Source of the DNA: Clostridia bacterium
Lineage (GTDB): Bacteria > Bacillota > Clostridia > Christensenellales > CAG-138
Length of the DNA stretch: 64,000 nucleotides
Direction of reading: 5' to 3'
NCBI GenBank assembly: GCA_017509785.1
Contig: JAFWOT010000010.1
Span: 1 to 64,000, forward strand
The notes beneath the pieces were generated by a model. That model was given only the letters and a program-made list of their open reading frames with translations, was not told where the DNA came from and made no database searches. Positions 59,912-64,000 of this stretch are shown here, piece by piece. Made by a program: the position numbers and the translations under genes. Position 1 is the first letter of the stretch; every line of letters starts with the position of its first letter.

Positions 59912-59950
59912 GACCGCATTAGAACACCTTTTGACGATTCTAATGCGGTC
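59912..59950. repeat. Inverted pair of GACCGCATTAGAA
   Basis: GACCGCATTAGAA (59912-59924) and its perfect complement TTCTAATGCGGTC (59938-59950) around a 13-base loop, ending about 30 bases before the IS left end. Confidence 0.85.
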
Positions 59951-59979
59951 AGGCAAAGGCCACTTTACTACAATTTTAC

Positions 59980-61256
59980 TGTCCTGCACCCCAAAAGTGG
60001 ACAGTTGATACACCCCCTGCTCAAAGCTCAATAGATTCAGAGAAATAACGCCAGTGTCGTCCCTTGTGGATTTATTGTTTCGCCGATCATTGTGCACCCC
60101 TCGATAGTGATACGTTTTATGTTATACTTATGATGCGAACGGGGGGTGCAGCATGAAAAACTATTCGGTCGAAACAAGGCGCGAGGTGATCCGCCTTTAC
60201 TTTCAAGAAGGGCTCGGAGCAAGAAGAATCGTAAAGAGGCTCGATCTCAGCAGCACCGCTTTGGTGCGTCAGTGGGTGATCAAATACATCGAATACGGAG
60301 AGGACAGTTTCGTGAGAAAGCGCCGGAGGGTCGCTCCATCCGAATGTTCTCTTTATGAGTATCAAAAATACTGCGACCGTCTGGAAAGGGAAAACAGGTC
60401 GATATTGGCTGAGAACACATTCCTGAAAGCCGTTTTGAATGCAGACACATCGGGAAAATACGGGCTGATCGACCTTGCCCCTTCCGGATCGATATCAGAA
60501 TTCTGCCGACTGGGAGAAGTATCAAGAAGCGGTTTCTATAAGTGGAAAGCTTCACAGCAGAAAAGAGACCGGCAAAAAGAATACTCCGATCTGCTTAGCA
60601 CCATTCGCGAGATCTACGACGCAAGCAAGGGAACTTACGGCTACAGACGAATAGACAAGGCACTCAGAGAACGAGGGATCGTTGTAAACCATAAGCGCTT
60701 GCAGAAGATCCTGCGTGAAAATGATATGCGTTCCAAGCTTTATGTAGAACGAAAAGCGGCATGGAAATCCGATGTGTCGTTTCCTAATCTTCTAAGACAG
60801 AACTTCACGGCGGATCATCCGAACGAAAAATGGACCACTGACTTCACATCAATGTCCGTTAGCGGAAAACAGTTGCAGTTGATGTGCATCATGGATCTGT
60901 ATAACGGTAAGATCGTTTATCATGATGCTAAACGGTCCTTTACGGCAGAGGACGCTTCTCAATGCGTCAGAACGGCTGTTGAGAAGCGCGGAGTTACAGG
61001 GGGGTTGATACTGCATTCCGATCGGGGAGCTCAGTTCAAAAGCAAGCGGTATTCAAAACAACTGAAAAAGCTCGGTATCAGGCAAAGCATGTCTCGCGCC
61101 GGTAATTGTTTCGATAATGCAAGGATCGAATCCTTTTTCAGTCATATGAAAGCAGAGCTGCCGATCATGTTCCCGTGCTCGTCTTTGCGTGAGCTGAGAG
61201 ACTCGATCGACAGCTATATTGATTACTATAATAACCATAGAATAAGGAACGGTTAA
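59980..61256 (+). mobile_element. IS3-family insertion sequence, right end missing
   Basis: The left end reads TGTCCTGCACCCCAAAAGTG, like IS3-family termini (from memory). The transposase follows. No inverted copy (CACTTTTGGGGTGCAG) is found in the 100 bases after the transposase, and the protein stops early, so the element has lost its right end. The exact right boundary is not visible. Confidence 0.75.
60153..61256 (+). CDS. IS3-family transposase, C-terminally shortened
   Basis: A 367-residue single-frame transposase: N-terminal HTH (YSVETRREVIRLYFQEGLGA), a second HTH_21-like part (GTYGYRRIDKALRERGIVVN) and an rve DDE core. Core residues are Asp in TTDFTSMSV, Asp in HSDRGAQFKS and Glu in NARIESFFSHMK. 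OrfA and OrfB are fused in one frame, unlike most IS3 members that need frameshifting. The protein ends YYNNHRIRNG, where intact relatives continue with about 15-20 residues (…LSPVEYR). So it may be inactive. GGGGGGTG lies before the ATG. Less GC-rich than its neighbours. Confidence 0.88.
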   Translation: MKNYSVETRREVIRLYFQEGLGARRIVKRLDLSSTALVRQWVIKYIEYGEDSFVRKRRRVAPSECSLYEYQKYCDRLERENRSILAENTFLKAVLNADTSGKYGLIDLAPSGSISEFCRLGEVSRSGFYKWKASQQKRDRQKEYSDLLSTIREIYDASKGTYGYRRIDKALRERGIVVNHKRLQKILRENDMRSKLYVERKAAWKSDVSFPNLLRQNFTADHPNEKWTTDFTSMSVSGKQLQLMCIMDLYNGKIVYHDAKRSFTAEDASQCVRTAVEKRGVTGGLILHSDRGAQFKSKRYSKQLKKLGIRQSMSRAGNCFDNARIESFFSHMKAELPIMFPCSSLRELRDSIDSYIDYYNNHRIRNG

Positions 61257-61343
61257 GCCATAGTTTTTTAAGCACATGATGAGCGTTACAGACAGAGCCA
61301 ACATCCGAGGTCTTACCTTTCCGTCGGCAAACGGTAACGAGCT

Positions 61344-61607
61344 TTACTCCTTTTCCGTCTCCGAAAGGGCCTTCTCGATAGCGAGCGAAAGCTGATGCGG
61401 ACAGGAATTGGCCCCTTGGCAGGCGATGCCTCGGAGCATATCCGCCACCTCGCGCGCGTCCCTGCCCTCGGCAAGTATCGCCACGCCCTTCGTGTTACCG
61501 GAACAGCCGCCGACAAACTTCACGTGATGAACATAACCGTCCACGATATCGAACGAAATATTCTGAGAACAAACGCCTTCAGGCGTATATTCAACGTGCT
61601 TAAACAT
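61344..61607 (-). CDS. TSCPD domain protein
   Basis: An 87-residue protein with the TSCPD domain (TIGR03905 type) also found at the C terminus of some ribonucleotide reductases. GVCSQNISFDIVDGYVHHVK, FVGGCSGNTKGVAIL and the signature GANSCPHQL (TSCPDQL in relatives) are visible; the conserved Cys pattern suggests metal binding. Start at 61607 with GGAG 11 bases upstream. It follows the trigger-factor-like gene by 32 bases in the same direction. Confidence 0.85.
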   Translation of the reverse strand: MFKHVEYTPEGVCSQNISFDIVDGYVHHVKFVGGCSGNTKGVAILAEGRDAREVADMLRGIACQGANSCPHQLSLAIEKALSETEKE

Positions 61608-61639
61608 AATTATATACTCTCCTTTTGTTAGTGTCAAGT

Positions 61640-62560
61640 TCAGCTTCTTAATGAGTAAGACTCGATCCCGACGGCCGAAAAGCTCGTGATCGACTTATAG
61701 TATTCCCTGATAGCGCCGATGCCGTACTGAAGATAATAGCTCATCAGCGCGGTATCGAGATCCGCCTCCTCCTCGGTCTTCTCGAACATGAGGCAGTAAT
61801 AGCCGAGCGCCTGCTTGGTATCGGCTTCGGTCGGCTCCGCGCCGCGCAGCTTTGCAAGATCCCTTCCCCAGACATACATAGAAAAGATCCTTCTGTTCTC
61901 GTTAAAGAAAAGCTGTTTGCATTCCTCAGGGGTCTTTTCGCCGTTGCCATAGGCCTTCATGAGCCTTTCATCGGCGTTGCCGCTGATGTTTCCGACCATT
62001 ACGAGCTGCATGGCGTTGTAGTCATCCAGCTCCTTGGGATCGAGATGGATCTCCGACATATCAAGCACCTGATCTATAAGTCCCGGCTGTATCGCGCGGA
62101 ATACGCGGCCCATGATCTCGTCGCCGTGCTCGTCTAAATACTTCCTGCGATAAGCCGCCAGGTCGGCGGCTTCGGGTATGCAGAGCTCCGCGATGGATTC
62201 GTCGGTAAGCGGGTATTCGACCGGTCTGCAAACGGATACAACGCGAGCGGTGATATCCCTGCCGTTGGCGTTCAAGCGGAGCTCCTGTCCGGGCACGCAG
62301 CCTATGAGCGCCTTTACATAATCGGGATAAGCCCTTCCGCCGAGCTCGATATGCAGCTTCTTTTTTACGCCGTGACCGTCGTCGGTCTCGACAAGGACGT
62401 AATCGCCCCTTTGGGCAGGACTTTCCGCGTCCGCTATGCGCCTATGCTCGTTCCTCAATTCGCGGAAGATCTGCTCGTCGGAAACGAACAGCTTCGTTTG
62501 CTTTTCGGGTATGCTCAGCCGGTCAAGCTCCGGCATGCTGATAACGTAAGATGAACTCAT
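61640..62560 (-). CDS. Trigger-factor-like protein lacking the ribosome-binding domain
   Basis: A 306-residue soluble protein. Residues about 50-115 resemble a degenerate FKBP domain (RGDYVLVETDDGHG, ELGGRAYPDYVKALIGCVPG, compare GD..T....G ... G....PG.e..l.G...G of trigger factor). Residues about 115-306 resemble the helical C-terminal chaperone domain (YPLTDESIAEL, VLDMSEIHLDPKELDDY). The N-terminal ribosome-docking domain (GFRKGKVP motif) is absent. A divergent trigger-factor paralog is the best guess; a SurA-like chaperone is an alternative. No signal peptide. AAGGAGGG precedes the ATG. Confidence 0.55.
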   Translation of the reverse strand: MSSSYVISMPELDRLSIPEKQTKLFVSDEQIFRELRNEHRRIADAESPAQRGDYVLVETDDGHGVKKKLHIELGGRAYPDYVKALIGCVPGQELRLNANGRDITARVVSVCRPVEYPLTDESIAELCIPEAADLAAYRRKYLDEHGDEIMGRVFRAIQPGLIDQVLDMSEIHLDPKELDDYNAMQLVMVGNISGNADERLMKAYGNGEKTPEECKQLFFNENRRIFSMYVWGRDLAKLRGAEPTEADTKQALGYYCLMFEKTEEEADLDTALMSYYLQYGIGAIREYYKSITSFSAVGIESYSLRS

Positions 62561-62583
62561 TTGCAGCCCTCCTTTTCGTGATA

Positions 62584-62612
62584 ATACTAACTTTTAAGCC
62601 GCCCGAATGCAA
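62584..62612 (-). promoter_or_regulatory. Promoter of the trigger-factor-like gene
   Basis: Minus strand TTGCAT (62607-62612), 17 bases, TAGTAT (62584-62589). Confidence 0.6.
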
Positions 62613-62776
62613 GCGTTTTTCGCATTCTGTCCCTGGCTAAGGCTATTCGGGTGCAAACGGGAGCCGATCGGTAGAATGCGCGCTTCCCCTCTGAGGACCG
62701 CATATGAAAACAGCGTACCGAACGGGCGTTAATCCGACCGAATGGACCGCGAACGATACCAAATAGACAAACCCTG

Positions 62777-62809
62777 TTGACTTGCCCGGCTTGCGGGTGA
62801 TAATATCAC
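62777..62809 (+). promoter_or_regulatory. Promoter and palindrome before the L-cysteine desulfidase-like gene
   Basis: TTGACT (62777-62782), 16 bases, GATAAT (62799-62804). A perfect palindrome GTGATA-A-TATCAC (62797-62809) covers the -10 box and could be an operator. Confidence 0.6.
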
Positions 62810-62837
62810 GCCGAAGTAATCTCCCGGAGGTCGAAAT

Positions 62838-64000
62838 ATGGAAAGGAACGACAAAACCTACGACCAGTTCATTCAGATCATGAATGAAGAACTCCGCCCC
62901 GCCATGGGCTGTACGGAGCCGATCGCCATCGCCTATGCCGCCGCGAAAGCGCGCGAGGTGCTGGGGGCAAAGCCCGAAAAGCTCCTCATAGAGGTCAGCG
63001 GGAATATCATAAAGAACGTGAAATCGGTCGTCGTGCCCCATACGGGGGGCTTGCGCGGGATCCCCGCCGCAGCCGCAGCGGGAGCCGCCGCGGGGGACGC
63101 GGAAAAAGAGCTCGAAGTTATCTCGAACGTGACCGGGGAAGGCATCGCCGCGATGCGCGATTTTTTGAAGGCCGTTCCCATCGAGGTCAAGTTCGCGGAT
63201 ACTCCGCATATCTTCGACATAATGATAACCGCGTCCACCGGGGAGGAAAGCGCATACGTCCGCATCGTGGAATACCACACGAATATCGTCTGCATAAAGA
63301 AGAACGGCGAGACTGTATTCGAGAATGAAACGGTCGAAAAGGCCGACGGCCTGACCGACAGGAGCGTGCTCTCCATCGAGCGCATAGTCGAGTTCGGCGA
63401 GATAGTCGATATCGAGGACGTAAAAGAGCTGCTCGAAAGGCAGATAAACTACAACATGGCCATTGCCGAGGAAGGCTTAAAGAACAACTACGGCGCGAAC
63501 GTCGGCAAGACGCTGCTTTCCCAAGGGGATGATATCCGCATGAAGCTGCGCGCTTACGCCGCCGCGGCTTCGGACGCGAGGATGAACGGCTGTGAGATGC
63601 CCGTCGTGATCAACTCCGGCAGCGGCAATCAGGGCATCACCACGAGCGTGCCGATAATCGTTTACGCGAGGGAGCGCGGACACAGCCATGAGGAACTGCT
63701 GCGCGCTCTCACCGTCGCAAACCTCGTCACCACGCATCTCAAGACCGGCATAGGCCGCCTTTCCGCCTACTGCGGAGCCGTCAGTGCGGGCTGCGGAATG
63801 GCTGCGGGGCTCGCCTTTATCAGGGGCGGAAGGTTCCGCGAGATCGCCCACACCGTCGTCAACGCGGTCGCCATGAACTCGGGCGTCGTCTGCGACGGAG
63901 CCAAGGCGAGCTGCGCCGCGAAGATCGCCTCCGCCGTCGAAGCGGGCATTTTGGGTCTTGAAATGTTCGAAGCGGGCAATCAGTTCTTCGGCGGCGACGG
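62838..64000 (+). CDS. L-cysteine desulfidase / UPF0597 (YhaM-like) protein, 3' end beyond window
   Basis: The frame from the ATG at 62838 (CGGAGG 7 bases upstream) runs open to the window end, at least 387 residues of a family usually about 430 long. Family hallmarks are MGCTEPIAIAYAAAKAREVL, VVINSGSGNQGITTSVP, SAYCGAVSAGCGMAAG and VVCDGAKASCAAKIASAVEA. The cysteines of these motifs are thought to hold an oxygen-labile [4Fe-4S] cluster, like serine dehydratase. It would degrade L-cysteine to pyruvate, sulfide and ammonia, or a related amino acid. Fits an anaerobe. Control by the palindrome over its -10 box is possible. Confidence 0.88.
   Translation, partial: MERNDKTYDQFIQIMNEELRPAMGCTEPIAIAYAAAKAREVLGAKPEKLLIEVSGNIIKNVKSVVVPHTGGLRGIPAAAAAGAAAGDAEKELEVISNVTGEGIAAMRDFLKAVPIEVKFADTPHIFDIMITASTGEESAYVRIVEYHTNIVCIKKNGETVFENETVEKADGLTDRSVLSIERIVEFGEIVDIEDVKELLERQINYNMAIAEEGLKNNYGANVGKTLLSQGDDIRMKLRAYAAAASDARMNGCEMPVVINSGSGNQGITTSVPIIVYARERGHSHEELLRALTVANLVTTHLKTGIGRLSAYCGAVSAGCGMAAGLAFIRGGRFREIAHTVVNAVAMNSGVVCDGAKASCAAKIASAVEAGILGLEMFEAGNQFFGGD

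Noticed and set aside
59684..59950. Possible CRISPR array
   Set aside because: Repeats are only 13 bp with irregular spacing (162 and 66 bp) and no cas genes.
59774..60034. 86-codon frame after the tRNA
   Set aside because: Spans the tRNA terminator and the 13-bp repeats; its repeated DRIRT motif is a translation of those repeats.

Overview
The window reads as one contiguous chromosomal piece of a GC-rich (about 60% by eye) anaerobic member of the Clostridia (Bacillota), probably an uncultured gut-type lineage. This is inferred from strong AGGAGG ribosome sites, sigma-A promoters of the TTGACA-17-TATAAT type, PyrR with a uracil permease, MraZ, a PASTA-bearing division transpeptidase, YwaF-like, DUF4358, DHHW and TSCPD proteins, and the gene order. 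The meso-DAP type DNPR motif of MurE fits this. No species-level claim is possible.

Layout. 1-2855 (-): a secreted papain-like protease with surface repeats, cut by the window edge. 3241-4915 (+): rpsB-tsf. 5088-9002 (+): ECF sigma factor, probable anti-sigma, and two lipoprotein serpins, with REP-like palindromes after each serpin. 9112-12917 (-): a DUF3885-like protein, a small lipoprotein, an AT-rich C39/C10-like peptidase, a phosphoesterase and a zinc-ribbon protein. 13017-19703 (-): engB with two membrane proteins, then cysS with a MutS-like/KamB-like ATPase pair resembling aminomutase reactivases. 20024-20728 (+): LexA-like repressor. 20887-22894 (-): pyrR-uraA. 23148-26679 (-): an SGNH/SGNH/DUF4358/DHHW operon, probably for exopolysaccharide acylation. 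26855-27574 (-): a lipoprotein bracketed by a 24-bp direct repeat. 27921-30504 (+): a degenerate MreB paralog and an HTH/acidic-repeat/beta-solenoid protein. 30637-31257 (-): maf.

31484-45396 (+) is a division and cell wall cluster: mraZ-rsmH-ftsL-ftsI-murE-mraY-murD-ftsW-ftsQ-ftsA-ftsZ. It lacks murF, murG and murC, has a large structured spacer between mraY and murD, and encodes an FtsZ with a repeat-rich linker. It is followed by a YwaF-like protein, a metal-responsive operon (ArsR repressor, free HMA domain, P1B ATPase), and mgtE-secA-serS. 54803-57289 (-) holds rmuC and an unusual fusion of an ECF transporter S component with a class II aldolase. 57462-59425 (+) holds a hypothetical protein and a stand-alone reverse transcriptase. 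59465-61256 is a rearranged tRNA-Arg locus with tRNA fragments, short repeats and a truncated IS3-family element. The window ends with a TSCPD protein, a trigger-factor-like protein (-) and the start of an L-cysteine desulfidase-like gene (+).

Most promising for follow-up are the orphan reverse transcriptase and its structured upstream region, the S-component/aldolase fusion, the HTH-solenoid protein beside a degenerate MreB, the orphan KamB/KamC-like pair, and the mraY-murD structured spacer. All functional statements are from reading the sequence; no database search was run.
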